Assembly: GCF_000001735.4 (NCBI RefSeq)
Contig: NC_003076.8
Location: 8,122,001 to 8,186,000 of the forward strand
Length of the DNA: 64,000 bases
Direction: 5' to 3'
Origin: Arabidopsis thaliana
Lineage: Eukaryota > Streptophyta > Magnoliopsida > Brassicales > Brassicaceae
The notes below the pieces were generated by a model. It worked only from the letters and a program-made list of their open reading frames with translations, was not told the DNA's origin and did no database searches. Shown in pieces: positions 30,677-46,054 of the stretch. Numbering within the stretch: position 1 is the first letter of the stretch; every line of letters begins with the position of its first letter. The position numbers were made by a program, and so were the translations under genes.

Positions 30677-30734
30677 TGGTCTCTATTTAGTTTAATTATA
30701 TTTTTGCATCTTGATTATAACTAAATAGAGACCA
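30677..30734 (+). terminator. Hairpin in the 3' flank of AGP41
   Basis: TGGTCTCTATTTAGTT (30677-30692) and its exact complement (30719-30734) form a perfect 16-bp stem around a 26-nt AT-rich loop, starting 20 nt after the AGP41 stop. It would be in the 3' UTR. Whether it affects RNA stability or 3' end formation, or is a remnant of a small inverted insertion, cannot be told from sequence. Confidence 0.5.
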
Positions 30735-31415
30735 GAAAAGTTTATCTGTCTGTGGTAGAGAAATTAAAGAGGTTTTCTAATTTTTGAAGGATACATTTTT
30801 GAAGTTCATTTGTATAAAGTCGATGTGCGTTCAACTGTTGGAAATATATTTCATCGAATTACATTTCATTATCACATCTTTCTTATTCATATTCATTACT
30901 ACCTTACAGAACATTTTTTTTAATACCGACAAGATGCATTATACTGGATTTTAATCCAAATTGCGACACATCAATAACGATAATACAAACCACTATGCTA
31001 CTGGTCAGATGATATTTTTAAAATTTGACAATTTTAAATAGAAACTTAAAACTATAAAACCATTGTAAAAAGTTATGGAATCGCTTAGTGAAAATCTAAC
31101 ATAGGCCGATGATTAATTGTATAGCTAAAAGAAGACTCAAATTTGCAATATAAGAACTCGAATGTGTTACAACAACATAAGGCAAAAAGTAAAAACCATG
31201 GACTATAAGCTAGATAACAAGGATCATACCTACGAGTACAAATCCATTTATTTCAACATAGACCTGAAAATAAGCCTTCTGTAATAAGACAATTGATAAA
31301 CATGATTAGAAAAAAAACTCGGATATTTGAATAGGAAATTGATTAGCTATTATGAAAACTCTCTCTTTAATCAAGAGGTCATGTAAAAAGTTCCGTCCCT
31401 CCCTTAAGTAGATAA
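30735..31415. other. Convergent intergenic: AGP41 and WRKY30 3' flanks
   Basis: AT-rich 3' flanking sequence between two convergent genes. Nothing else is recognisable. Confidence 0.5.
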
Positions 31416-32633
31416 CTAAGAATAGAACCCACCAAATCCTCCATATGGATGATTTGGATCATAGCTTTCAAACGGGGATTCCAAAGGGACGGTGGACGGA
31501 GAGTTTGATGCTGAGTGAGAAGCCGAGCCAGATGCTGGAAAATTGTAGTTGATACTAGTTCCTAGATCACTAGAGAAGCTCGTAGATCCAAAATATTCGA
31601 TGTTTTGATCTCGCATTTGAAGCATATAGGCATTGTTATTCTCTAGATTTGGGGTAGATGACAATGGATAGTGAAGGTTGTGATGCAAATGTGCTTGGTG
31701 ATTGTAGTTGTCTACACTTTCCTTTACCATGTCAAGATTTCCGTGTTCTTGGGTCTGGTTCGGTTCGAGGTTTTGTATCGGCATTGTTGTACCGACATTT
31801 GCAGCTTGAGAGCAAGAATGTATTCCTCGGTAACTGATCTCAAGGAGCATCTGATTTTCATCAGATCTTTGGACTTGTTTAGTGGCTTCACATCCTTGAG
31901 ACTTTCTATACGTGCATCTATAGTATCCTCTGTACCCAAAAATAGACATACAGTATTAGTTGAACTTTCTTTTCTCGTATACCATTAAGATTTTTACATA
32001 CATGTTTTTTTGAAAAAACTATAAAATTTTATAAAGCGAAAATTGTCGTAAATGTGATCAAACAGAGCACTATGCCTTGTATGAAGGGCTAAAATGACAA
32101 AAAAAAATTATTTTCCTAAATAGTTATTTATTAGTTTAAATGACGAGACTAACCTTGGAAATTTGGCTCCGAGAATATCCTTCTGGCCGTACTTTCTCCA
32201 ACTGAATCCATCGTCCAGCGTTCTATCAACACCAGCTCCAGGGGCAATTCTGACTTTTGAACTCCACCTTGGCATTGACTTCTTCGAACTATAGTACATT
32301 TTCAAATAACTATGAGTTTATGAGAAATAAAACAAAAATACGTTAGGACAGTTTATAGATATGAATGTACCTCTTGATGACAAGTGGTTCTTGATCGGAA
32401 TCATCGCTCTTGGGGCTTCCTCCACCCTGAGAAACTTGGTCAAGTTCGCCGGAGTAGTTCATGATGGTGAGAGACTTGTGGTAAGATTGAAGAATCTTTT
32501 TGGCTAAATGTTCACGTGTTTCTTGAGATGAAGCTGATCCAAACTGGTGTGCATAGTCTCTTCCTTCTATCATTAGCTCGTTGATCTCGTTCTTCATCTT
32601 CTCCCACTCTCCACTACTATGGTTCTTCTCCAT
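31416..32633 (-). CDS. WRKY30: WRKY transcription factor, group III (WRKY30)
   Basis: Exons 32633-32371, 32288-32154 and 31929-31416 join to 303 residues. An in-frame Met at 32642 is possible, but the start MEKNHSSGEWEKMKNE is the usual one. The DNA-binding core WRKYGQK is at 118-124. It is followed by a zinc finger Cys138-X7-Cys146-X23-His170-X-Cys172, which defines group III. The second intron falls in the conserved place inside the WRKY domain (after the first base pair of the Arg codon in KFPRGYY). The C terminus is Ser/Asn/Pro-rich and probably activating. WRKY proteins bind W-boxes (TTGACY). Several W-boxes lie in this gene's own promoter, suggesting auto- or cross-regulation by WRKYs during stress and defence. 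Confidence 0.97.
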
Positions 32634-32765
32634 TACGTTCAAAGAGTGGAGAATAAGATTAAAGTGGTGTAAATAGTTTAAAGTATTGTTACTATGTTTA
32701 TTTTTGCATGGCTTCTGGAAACTGAGAAAGAGGAGAATTTAAAGAGGATGTGTGAGAGAGATAGT

Positions 32766-32862
32766 TTGACTTTTTGACTGAAGAACGAAGAAAGCTGATG
32801 TGGTTTGTGAGAAGTGAGACCAGTCTTTGGTCAATGAATTTGGAAAGTCCAACATGCTGACC
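32766..32862. promoter_or_regulatory. W-box cluster upstream of WRKY30
   Basis: TTGACT at 32766-32771 and 32774-32779, TTGACC on the minus strand at 32829-32834, and a TGACC core at 32858-32862. Four W-box cores within 100 bp, 130-230 bp upstream of the WRKY30 ATG, form a typical WRKY-responsive promoter arrangement. Confidence 0.6.
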
Positions 32863-33983
32863 AGTTCTCTGCTTCTCGATCCTTTTTATTTTTGATTTAT
32901 TGGATTTTGAATTACATGATCTGGTTTTGTTTTAATATTAGGGTCACAATCATTTAACTTACATTCGTAATATTAATTTGTTAATAACTATTCATTCTTA
33001 TTAGGATATGATTTTCTATTGTAAATTTTAATTTTGCTATAAAATTCTAATATTGAGTTTAGAAATTCCAAGAGACAAATATGGTCATTATGTTGGAATA
33101 TTCATTTTGTTTTGGATCAAGTTTAATTATCGATCCATTTATGGAACCAAATTCAATACAAGATAGCATTTCTAGAGTTTCTATAAAAGTGTTTAAGATA
33201 ACTGTAGACAATAAGGAGTGACAATTGATCACCTAGTGTCAATAATCAATATATAACCCATAATCGACGTTTAGACAATCTAGGCGTTTAAAAAGTTTAT
33301 GAGACTAAACAATATACATTAGAAAAATATAGTATAACATATGAAATTTCATAATATATATAATAAATAAATTCGTCATATATAAATCTTAAAATAGATT
33401 CAAAATCAAACTCTAACAAAAAAAAAATAGAAATGCCAAAGCAAAAGCTAGAAACATAACACTAAATGCAGATGTAAAAGCTAACGACAATGCAAATAAT
33501 AATAATGCTAAATACAAACGCAAACTCTAATAAACGCAAACTACATAGAAATTCCAGCGGGGCAAAATTATTTGCCATTTCATATTAGAATAAATATACT
33601 TTTCGAGAACATATGAAAATAAATTTTAACTTTTTTTTTGTTCTTACTTCAAAAGAAAATTTTAGGTATACACCTTTTTGTATGAAAATATTTTTAGATA
33701 TGGCTTTGCCTTGGGCTTGAACACTTATGCGGTACGGTTATGCCTATTCTTTTGTACTGCCTCTTGTTGGAACTCATTTTTACATATGTGGTTCCGGTCA
33801 ATTTTTCGGCGACTTTTTCGGTGATGTCTGTTACCGAAATGACCGGATTATGAAGTCTTTGGATTTCTTGTAATCAGCACTATAAGATAGTGTAGTTACA
33901 TGTAAAAATTAAAGTTATTATGAATGAATAATTGAGATCTAAAGTGGTTAGCTTGAAAGCTTACAATAACAGATATTGATATT

Positions 33984-34766
33984 TGTCCAACATAGGAAGT
34001 TTGAAGATATCTCCTCTAGTATATAAAGTATTATCCATTTAACATGTTTCATTAGTTATTGGTAAGGGACACTATAGTGTAGGAGATGCAAGTCTTTTAT
34101 GCAACAACACACGAGCGCCGCCGCCGCCGCCGTGCCGTGCCGAGCCGGGCTTGGGCTTGGGCTCTTGGGGAATAAGGCCCACATAGTTTTTGGTCCAAAA
34201 ACGAAAGCCCATATCGTTTGCATAATTAAGATATATTCGGAATATTAAAAGCATATCCGAATATTCCTTATTTGAATTAATTCGAATTTAAGTGGTTGTG
34301 ATAATGGCTCTGCTAATCACGCCAACGTCTTGGACTTGCGCATCACTCTGAATCACGCGATCTCCGCCTTGATTTGCGTATCGCATATCTCACCTCTCCC
34401 TCGATTTGCGAATCGCATATCTCACCTCTCTCCTATAAAAGGAACACCTCTTCCTCTCATTCTCTTCACTCGTTTTTCGCTACAAGATAAACGAAACTCT
34501 CTTCCTCTCTCTCTTTCTTTTCAAAGTAAGTCAAGAGTATATCGTTTATTTCAAGTTCGCAGATTCCGCTATCGAGTGTTGCGATACCGGTCTTATAGTG
34601 ATTGTATCCTGCGATCTGCTGCTCATAAAACCGTCACACTGAGGGAGCTAGTTTGGATTACGGAAAAATATCAAATTTTGCCTTCACTCGTTTTCGAAAA
34701 CCGTCTTTCCTAATCATTTTATAAAGATTTTTGATTTATTGCAAATCAAGATTTCGCGGTCTTACA
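33984..34766 (+). mobile_element. Probable solo LTR of a Copia-like retrotransposon
   Basis: The block starts TGTCCAACATAGGAAG and ends CGCGGTCTTACA, so it has TG...CA ends. Inside is a TATA box (CCTATAAAAGG at about 34432) followed by a pyrimidine-rich transcribed region and a GC-rich CCG repeat near 34118-34131. This is the layout of a plant LTR promoter/R region. No primer-binding site (TGGTATCAGAGC) or gag/pol follows, hence solo. I could not find a matching 5-bp duplication, so the exact left end is uncertain (33977 or 33984). Confidence 0.55.
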
Positions 34767-35793
34767 CCTCTACTCTAAATGCAAAACTTTAAACCAAAAC
34801 GTTTGAGATTTGACATAAACGCTAAAAAACTAACTTAAAAAATATTTTTAAACACAAAACAAACAAAAAAACGTTGATACAAAATACAAACGGTAGTACC
34901 CTACCGCACTCTAAATATAAACGCTAACCTGAAAAAAAGATGTCACATAACATGTTAATGATGTCCATTCAGTGACATATTGACATCACAGTAATTATAA
35001 AGAAAAAAAAATCAAAGTAATTGGAAGTGTGACTAAGATTTTGTGATAATAATGGCTTGACCATTCTCTAGTGTCAGCCACTGAAAATTCTTTTTATCAA
35101 AAATTACGTGCTAAAAGGATACACCTAAATATTAAATTCACATTTAGTAATATAGGTTTTCTTCAGTATTCACCATGACTAAGATAATTCAACTTTGAGG
35201 ATATTAATTAGAACCATAGATACATATAAACCAATCATGATCTATTTGAATACGGCAGAAAATTTATGATTAGACAAGGGCAACGAAGTCGTTGCCGTGT
35301 AATCGACTTCACGAAGGCGAGAATCAACGGTGTAACATTCCTGTTCAACTCTTTTAAGAATCTTTAGCCCCGCTCTTAACCGGTTTTAAGCAATTTAAAG
35401 TTCAATTAACCGGACTCAACATTGGTTGAATTTCACACCGGTTCAGTGTTCCTGCAATATTGTTGAGTAAAATATCCTAAAATTAGTAAATTACTATACA
35501 AACCCGTCTATTGATTCCATTTTCTTAGGAATCACTACGTTCAATTTTGTGAAGATAATGCATAACATATCTCAAACTTTACATGTATAACTTTTCAGTA
35601 TGAGTATACTAATGATATAATACAACGATTGCGATTCACTGATCGATTTAACGCAGCTATAAGTAACTCCGCTATTACATACACAACTATACAACGGTTA
35701 TAAGAGGGTGTGAAGTATCTCGTAAAGTCGGGAAATCATACCAAGTATGCACAAATGGTTGAGTGAGGCGGCTCAGTTCGGTTCGGTTTGGTT

Positions 35794-37746
35794 TTAGACG
35801 ATGTATTGACGAAGGTAATCAACTCTGGCCTGATGCTTAAGCTTCATCAAGGCCTTGACTTCATGTTTCCTAACCATTTCTCTAGAGATGTTGAGATTTC
35901 CAGCTATCTCTCCTAGAGTCCTGTCGCCTTTTCCATCAAGACCGTACCTCTGTCGAATAACCAGACTCTCTTTCGGCTTCAATGAATCGAGCTGAAAATG
36001 AAATGTGATCATTTTTCAGTATTCACATAGACAAACAAGCTAAAACTGATAAAGATGAGCCAATTGACTAACCACATCGTCGAGAGCGAGCCTGAGAAGA
36101 GCAGGCTGTCTGCTGTTATTAGCTCCAACACCATCAACATCTGTGATTCCGTTGATGAATTCTTCTTGAGTAACCGAATGTTTTGAATTTAGTGACAAAA
36201 CCGGTTTTGCAGCCCTCAATACTTCACGGTATCTCTCAGGTGTTATCTTGAGTCTCTCAACTACCTCGTCCTCCGTTGGAGGTCTTCCCATCTCAAACCA
36301 TAGCTCAGTCTTTGCTTTATATATCTCCACTCTAACCTGAATGGTTTCAACAAAGAGGAAATATGTAAGATCTCTGCAAAAACAAACTATTTTTGAAAAA
36401 GAGCCAAAGAGGGTAGGTAACAAACCGATTCAAGTCCAAATGGGACACGAGTGAAGTTTGAAGTTGTCATTGACCGTATGATGGCATGTCTAATCCAAAA
36501 CAAACCATAAGTCGAAAGACGAAACTTCCTTTTCGGCTCAAAGCGGTCAATTGCTGTGATAAGCCCTCTCATACCCGCTTGACAAAGGTCTTGGAATTTT
36601 GGTCCGTTGGTAAACTCATGAAAGTATTTGTTCATAACAAACAAGACAAGCCGGAGATTGTGCTGCAACATAGAAGGAAAAAACACACACAATAAGTTCA
36701 AAGAGTTATCACCATAACAAATAGCCTTTATAAGCAAATGTAATGGTACAAATCTTTTGACACACTCACCTTAATAAGTTTGTTTCTTGCAGCTCTACCT
36801 ATTTCGATTTTCTTTTTTACTTCACCCGCAGTCATATTGATCTCCCCGGCTATTTCAGCTTCCCTAGGCTCTCTTCCCAAGCTCTTTTGCAATACATCTT
36901 TCACTTCAAGAAGAGCCTACAATGTTAAAGCCCCAAACAACTTGAGCATGTATTGCAATGAAAATCCGATTCCAGCTTCCTAGTGAATCATCATCTATCT
37001 ATAGAATACATACTAATTTCAAGAAAAGAGAAGAATACCTTCATAGGTTGCATCAACTTGAACAACCAAGCATGTTCAGTAGAAGAAAGAACAGGAGGTA
37101 TCTTCATTTTTTTCCAGTCCAAGCTCACTATATCATTAGAAGCTGAATAGTCCCGCACAAGCCTCTCGATCTTCTCCTCTTCTTGCTGCCTCTTTGTTAC
37201 TTTCTTATCAACAGAAGCAACGACTGGTTTCTCTTGAACGTTTCTCTTCAAAGCAATCCGTTTATCAAGACTCATACGTTTTTCCTTCTTCACATTATTC
37301 CTCACAACCACTTTCTTCTCCTCACCACTTTCTTTCCTTTTTCTCCTCCGTGAAACTTTGGCTTTAGAGCCGCCATCTTCAACATCATCCTCGACTAATG
37401 TGGTTGTTGCAGGACTAAGCTTGTATATGCTTTCAAGTCTTGCAGCAGCTTCATTGTAATCTACTCCTAACGAACACGAAGGAGCCGAATTATGTTCCAA
37501 GGAAAGCGGTTTTTTCGGGGTTTTACAAGGCTTTCTCCTCGTTACTTCTCTCTTCTTCTCATTATGCTTTTCAGCAGGAATCAAAACTTGCTCACGAGGA
37601 GGAATGATCAAAGCTGAATTGCTGGAATCATCGGCTTTAAAAGCAACAATGGATGGCTTTTTAAGTGAAGACCGATGTGTCAAAAGATCGTTGCCCAACC
37701 CGAGTGGAGATCTTGCAGCTGAACTTGAAATAGACACAACTCCCAT
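35794..37746 (-). CDS. SIG5: Plastid RNA polymerase sigma factor SIG5 (SIGE)
   Basis: Exons 37746-37039, 36916-36770, 36662-36426, 36336-36073 and 35991-35794 join to 517 residues. The N-terminal half is Ser-rich then very basic ([10 protein letters not shown]), fitting a transit peptide and linker. Sigma-70 region 2 includes [20 protein letters not shown] and [19 protein letters not shown], for core binding and -10 recognition. Region 3 follows ([13 protein letters not shown]). Region 4 holds the helix-turn-helix [20 protein letters not shown] near the C terminus. It directs the plastid-encoded polymerase; SIG5 is known for blue-light and stress induction and psbD promoter use. An in-frame Met at 37821 adds 25 residues and could alter targeting. 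A donor AAG|GTACG near 38174 suggests a 5' UTR intron. Confidence 0.97.
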
Positions 37747-37821
37747 CACAATCTTAAGGCTCAAAAATTGAATCTTTCTCAAAGCTAGCTCACTTGTGCT
37801 GCAAGCAGAAACATATCTCAT

Positions 37822-40246
37822 ATAAGTATAAAAAATGTCTCAGGTTGTTGACAATAACTTGCATCAATTTTACTACAGAACACTGATCTGAATCTAACTT
37901 TAGCAGATATAACTAACTTACTCTAATATGAACACTGAGAGGAACCAAAATGAAAGATTGAAACTTTCAATCAAAGATTCAACATTTCAACATGAAACTG
38001 AAAAATTTAAGAGCGATCGGGAAAACCCAAAATTCAGATTCCTTTGAATAACAGAGAATTCAAATGCAAAGTCGAAATCTTTCGTGAGCAACAACTGATC
38101 ATAAATTGAATGAAATTTTACACAGAAAGATCTAATCAAGACGAAGTTAATGTTCGAAATCGCTTTTGGCGTACCTTTGTAAGTATCGCGGAGAGAATTT
38201 TTTTGTTCGAGCAAGAGAATCTTCGTTCGATTTTAGATTCTGGTTCACGAATTTTAAATAGAAGTAGAGAAAAATAAAAATTGGAGTGGAATACGAAAAT
38301 ATGTGTCGCAATGAACTACGTAAATTATGGTGTCCACAGATTAATAACAATGTGACGCCGTATTTTCCTGGAATCTGTTTATAAACCCCCAAAAGAATTT
38401 ATTAATCAATTTAAACCCCTTTTCTAGCTAGACAATACGTTTCCGAACTACCCTCTTCCTTGTTATTGATCTGTACCTAGCATAAGTGCATCCTCATCCC
38501 ACAACTCTATAAGCGTTTTTTAAACATTAACTAGTATTAAAATTGAAGACACTCTTTTGTCATGTGTGTCTTTAAAACATTCGTATCACAAAAAATAAGA
38601 ATTTTTAACATTAGATATAATAAAAGTTAAGAAAAAACAGAGTGAATAAGAGAAACTATCTATTTTGAAAGACATATTTTGCTTATTTGAGACATTTTAC
38701 ATGTCAGCATTAATATTAAATTATATTTAAAGATACTTTATAAAATTTACTGATGTGAATGGTTTTAATGTTTCTAAAAAAATACAAATCTAAAATTAAA
38801 GACACTTTTCATTTTATTACTATTTTTTTAAAAGAGTTTTATACTTAAACGACACTAACTAATAAATGATCAACATGTAAGGTCTAACTAATTTGATGGG
38901 TGTGTTAACTTGTTGGCTACCATCACACCATGTAAAGCATCCGAGCTTGAGAGATTACATTATTAAATTCATTTTTTTTGAGTTTAAGTTATTAACTATA
39001 GGTTTTACCACTACTGCTTGAATACTTTTGGGAAACATGTTCATTTTTTATTATTGGGTTGCATGATGTTATTAAAAATCGAATATATGTTCCAACATTT
39101 AGTGTGAACTATATATTTACTTGATTTTTTGTCAACTTTTATTGTCTAAATTATTTTATAATTGAAAATTTAAAATTAATCAACACATCTATCGTATTTA
39201 TTGATTAGATTACATTTTTTGTCAAAATTTACTTTAGTCTTTTTTCAATCATGGTTTAATTCGTTTTTAAAGAAAGTTTACGTAAATGTAAGAGTAAATC
39301 TAAATGTATTTAGCTATATGTGCAAATAACTCAAAGATAAGAGTAAAAGATGTAAATAAACTAAACTATAAGTTTGGAATCTCAGGAAGATCCAACGGCC
39401 AACAAGGCTTTAAACAAAAACCAACGGTTGCGAGAATGCACAAGCGGAGATGGCGAGAGAGAGACGACGTGGCCAATTTATAGTGGAGGAGAAGATATTT
39501 CAAAAGGGTCAAGGCTTGTGGTTGTGGATCAGGAATTATACACGTGGATGGTCTTCTCAGCAACAGTCGGACCCAAAACAAATAAAGTGGTGGCTCGAGA
39601 AGCGTTTACGTAGCCTATTATAAACCGATTAACATATTTTTTGAGCTTTTGAAAGTCAAATATTGTAATCCTAAACCAATTGTTTAGATAATTTTTATTT
39701 CTATTTGCGTTTTTCCGGCTTTTGGTATATCGCAAGAGTCGGAGTTACATAGTTGAAGAAATGTTAATGGCGTTATTAATTTATTTTAGATCACATCAAA
39801 TTTTTAAATATATGAAATCTATATTTTTAAGTATTTAAAACATAGTAATTTGCAGATGTCAAAATTTAGTAAACACAAGATCTTAATAAATAGTTTAAAT
39901 CAGACTTGAATAACCATAAATTATGTTTAGATTTATATTTTATTTAAACATAATTTATGGTCATGATCCATTAACATCTTAAACTTTTTTACTTTTTACT
40001 TTTGAGTCCTGTAAGATTGCCTACGATTGGCCCAACAAGAAGCCCAAATTCAAAATAGTATCTGGAGGATAAAACGACAACGTCTGGTACGAAAGTCAGC
40101 TATTTTCCACAATCTGCCACGTTCCACTTTCCTAATCGAAGAACGCCATGCACAAAGCCACGTAAAGCTCTCTCTTTCTCTCTGAGTCTCTCCCAGATCT
40201 CTCTCTCTCTCTCAGTCTCTCTCTAAACGCATAATCTTACAATAAA
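37822..40246. other. Intergenic between divergent SIG5 and membrane-protein genes
   Basis: The left end carries the SIG5 leader and probable leader intron (exon ending near 38176). The middle is very AT-rich with no gene. 39366-39610 is distinctly less AT-rich and open in both strands for 70-80 codons, but has no domain or splice partners. The last 170 bp are a CT-rich leader (CTCTCTCT runs at 40170-40225) for the downstream gene. Confidence 0.5.
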
Positions 40247-41825
40247 ATGGTGAAACTCGCGACGGCGCGTGAGATTAGAACGTACGGCCCTCGGCTTGGG
40301 AGGAGCAGAGCCGAGTACATCAACGCAGGTCTATACTTGTTTGCAACCGTGGTGCTCATCGGCGGTTTCACAGCGACAGGATTCTCATGGGAACCAAGAT
40401 CCGGCCTCGTCCTTATTCTCTTAGCTCTCGTTCTTATAACCGCCGTGAATGTTCATGATCTTGTGGCTCATCTAGCTGGAATCGATTACCGGTAAATGAT
40501 CTCAAGAAGCTTGCTTAATTTAGTAACATTATTATTAGTAATCTTAATAGTTAAATTTACCATAATTTGTAAGCTCAAATGTGTCTACGTGTGATATATA
40601 TAACTTTATATTCACCAATGTGGGGGATTAAGAAAAACGTTTTAGTAATAAGCTTATTGTTTATGTGATTTAAGGTTAAGGTTAATGGAGTATGATTTGC
40701 AACTGGGGCTAGTGGAATTTGCAGTCCCTCTGGTTCAGATAGCGGGTTCGGTAGTGTTTTTCTTGGGAATCTTTTTCGTCTTCCATCAGGTATAACACTT
40801 TTTTTTTTTGTTGACATTATAACACTTTTATTGTTGTAACAAAGTTTCCTGGTTCATCAAATTTCACATATATGCTTTACGTATTAGTCTATGAGAGATA
40901 AGAGAACTAAATTGGTTATGTCTCGGTGATATCACATTAATTTATAACAATTATAGCAAGTGTTTGAAGATAAAGCTAAGTACTTGTGGCATATTAATAT
41001 GAATATATGATATTGTCCATAATGTTAGTTGTGGACTTGTGGTCCATGTAAACATAAGTAATAGAGTAAAATGTTGTGAATAACAACTTTTGATGTGTGT
41101 CTGACTAATTATATGTAGTCACATTCCGCTGTATTTTTTTTCTGGAGTATTTAGGCTGAGACAAAACGTGGATACAGTGGAAGAGAGCATCATGCATTAA
41201 ACTTGCTGATAGCGGGTCCGTTACTTTGGTTGATAGGATCGATTCACAACTCATGCCAAATCTACGAGAGAGCGGATAGTCATGTTCAAATTCTACAGCA
41301 GTGTGTTTACATTCCTTTCTTGGTTGGATCCCTTCTATTCTTGGTTTCCGCAGTTCTCAATAGCCTCGACATATCCGGGTCATCTCGTAGTGGATTGAAG
41401 CTTCTTGTAAGTACTTGGAAACCAAATTTATCGCATAAAAAGTGGTTTTCAAAATCCGCTTCTTACGGTAAATAATGAATTTTCAGGGGGAAAGATGGAT
41501 TTGGCTTGGGATTTCCGGGGCTATATGTTTGTTTGTGGGAGGATTGCTGAACGTTGTTAAGGTTTTTAACTTCGTCCAGATCTCTGGGCTCCGCCTCGAG
41601 AAACTACGGGGTGGAGCTCAAGACCGACTTCTTGAAGGGAGAGAAGGATATCTCCCTCTTGTTGCTGAAGAAGAAAGAATAAGGAAAATGGAAGCTGATC
41701 ACGAAGCTTCTAGTAGAGCCAAACCCCGGGCACACACAACCTCCAAAGCCGGAGAGGGAGCTACAGAGACCGTGGTGGTATCATCTCCGACACCATACAA
41801 GGATGTTCTCGTTGGACAGATCTGA
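40247..41825 (+). CDS. Predicted six-span membrane protein, unknown function (At5g24130 type)
   Basis: Exons 40247-40491, 40675-40789, 41155-41406 and 41487-41825 join to 316 residues. Six hydrophobic segments are visible: YLFATVVLIGGFTATGF, LVLILLALVLITAV, PLVQIAGSVVFFLGIFF, LLIAGPLLWLIGSI, IPFLVGSLLFLVSAVL and WLGISGAICLFVGGLL. A hydrophilic tail of about 80 residues follows, rich in charged residues then Thr/Ser. The first residues are basic and there is no classical cleavable signal. I do not recognise a family with known activity. The gene is complete and conserved-looking, with clean GT-AG sites, so it is likely real. No neighbour suggests its job. Confidence 0.88.
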
Positions 41826-42546
41826 GGAAGATTAGTCATGTTTAAATGTTCTTTTGTACTCCATATTTGTTTTTAGCTGCGGAGACCACATATTTTGCCG
41901 TTCAACATATGTTATGTGATTCGTTTCCTTTTTGGTCAGTCTTTATGAATATTGAAATAGGTTACAATACATCAAGACTTTAGAAGAAGATTTGTACACT
42001 AGAAGAATATTGATCTTCTTTATGAATAATGAAATAGGGTCTTTATACCTATTTCTATTTGACGATAGAGATTGAACTTGAGATGATCATAGAAGATAAG
42101 AGTAAAATGGATGCATGGTATAGAAGGCTAGAAATTGAGATGCAGATCAGCCATGCACGTACCATGCATTGAACCGGATTAGAGAAACTTGGTTAAATTC
42201 CCTGTTTCACATTGGTTTAGCAGAGATGGTCCTGCCTAGGGCAAATAAGATTAACAATTTGGTTGTAGTCAGAAACTGAGAAATGTAAAATTGTGCGACA
42301 CTAAAATCAGCAGAGAAACTGGACTAAACATTAGAAAATTTCATAAGCAGAAAATCAAGAATCAATAAATAGAATATAACAAATTAGCATGTAACATATC
42401 CATGTTTGTTTTCAACACAATTCAGTAGAGCTTAACCATAGGCTCAACTTCATATACACACAATTATTTATTTGGTTGTAGAAAGTTAACTGTTTGAGTT
42501 GTTATTTTTCATCTCCGAATAAAACAGTCTTCGTGTTATGGATTGA
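41826..42546. other. Convergent intergenic: 3' flanks of the membrane-protein gene and SQE4
   Basis: AT-rich 3' flanking DNA with no gene or transposon ends that I can define. A GATCTTCTTTATGAATA-type phrase recurs near 41940 and 42011, a small local duplication. Confidence 0.45.
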
Positions 42547-45675
<3,129 letters not shown>

Positions 45676-46014
45676 TACCGCTTAGTAATAATATATATGC
45701 CTTGTACCTGGAGTGAACGTTAAATATATAGGAGAAACCCACAATGTCAAACAAGCCAAAATATGTAATAAACTATAGTTCAACAGCTTGGCAAATCAAA
45801 TGAGTCAGTTATATAGGCCGACATGAGATCACATCACAATCAAATATTGATAAGCCACCTATCTAAATAAAGCAATAATTACTTATTCTATATGGTTTCT
45901 CATTATAGTTATTCTATCTTCGTTGACAAAACAAAAATAACACGTGTTAATTTGCTCAGCATAGTCTCTTATAATTTTACTATTCAAGGATATATATAAC
46001 TAAGGTAAACATAT

Positions 46015-46019
<5 letters not shown>

Positions 46020-46052
<33 letters not shown>
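46020..46052. repeat. (AT)n microsatellite
   Basis: About 16 AT units, upstream of SQE4 and outside any gene. Confidence 0.9.

Positions 46053-46054
<2 letters not shown>

Larger units (their letters stand above)
32634..35793. other. Intergenic, about 3 kb: WRKY30 promoter, LTR and SIG5 3' flank
   Basis: No gene. On both sides of the LTR-like insert are stretches rich in AAACGC and AAATGC-type words (about 33400-33550 and 34770-34930), suggesting that one older low-complexity or MITE-like element was split by the LTR. A short ORF at 34330-34713 lies inside the LTR and is not a gene. Confidence 0.5.

Noticed and set aside
34330..34713. 127-codon + strand ORF
   Set aside because: Lies inside the LTR-like block downstream of its TATA box, no domain, composition of LTR R/U5 sequence.
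39366..39613. Overlapping 71-79 codon ORFs in a less AT-rich island
   Set aside because: Open on both strands, no homology recognised, no splice partners; could be a gene relic or distal promoter but not supportable as a gene.
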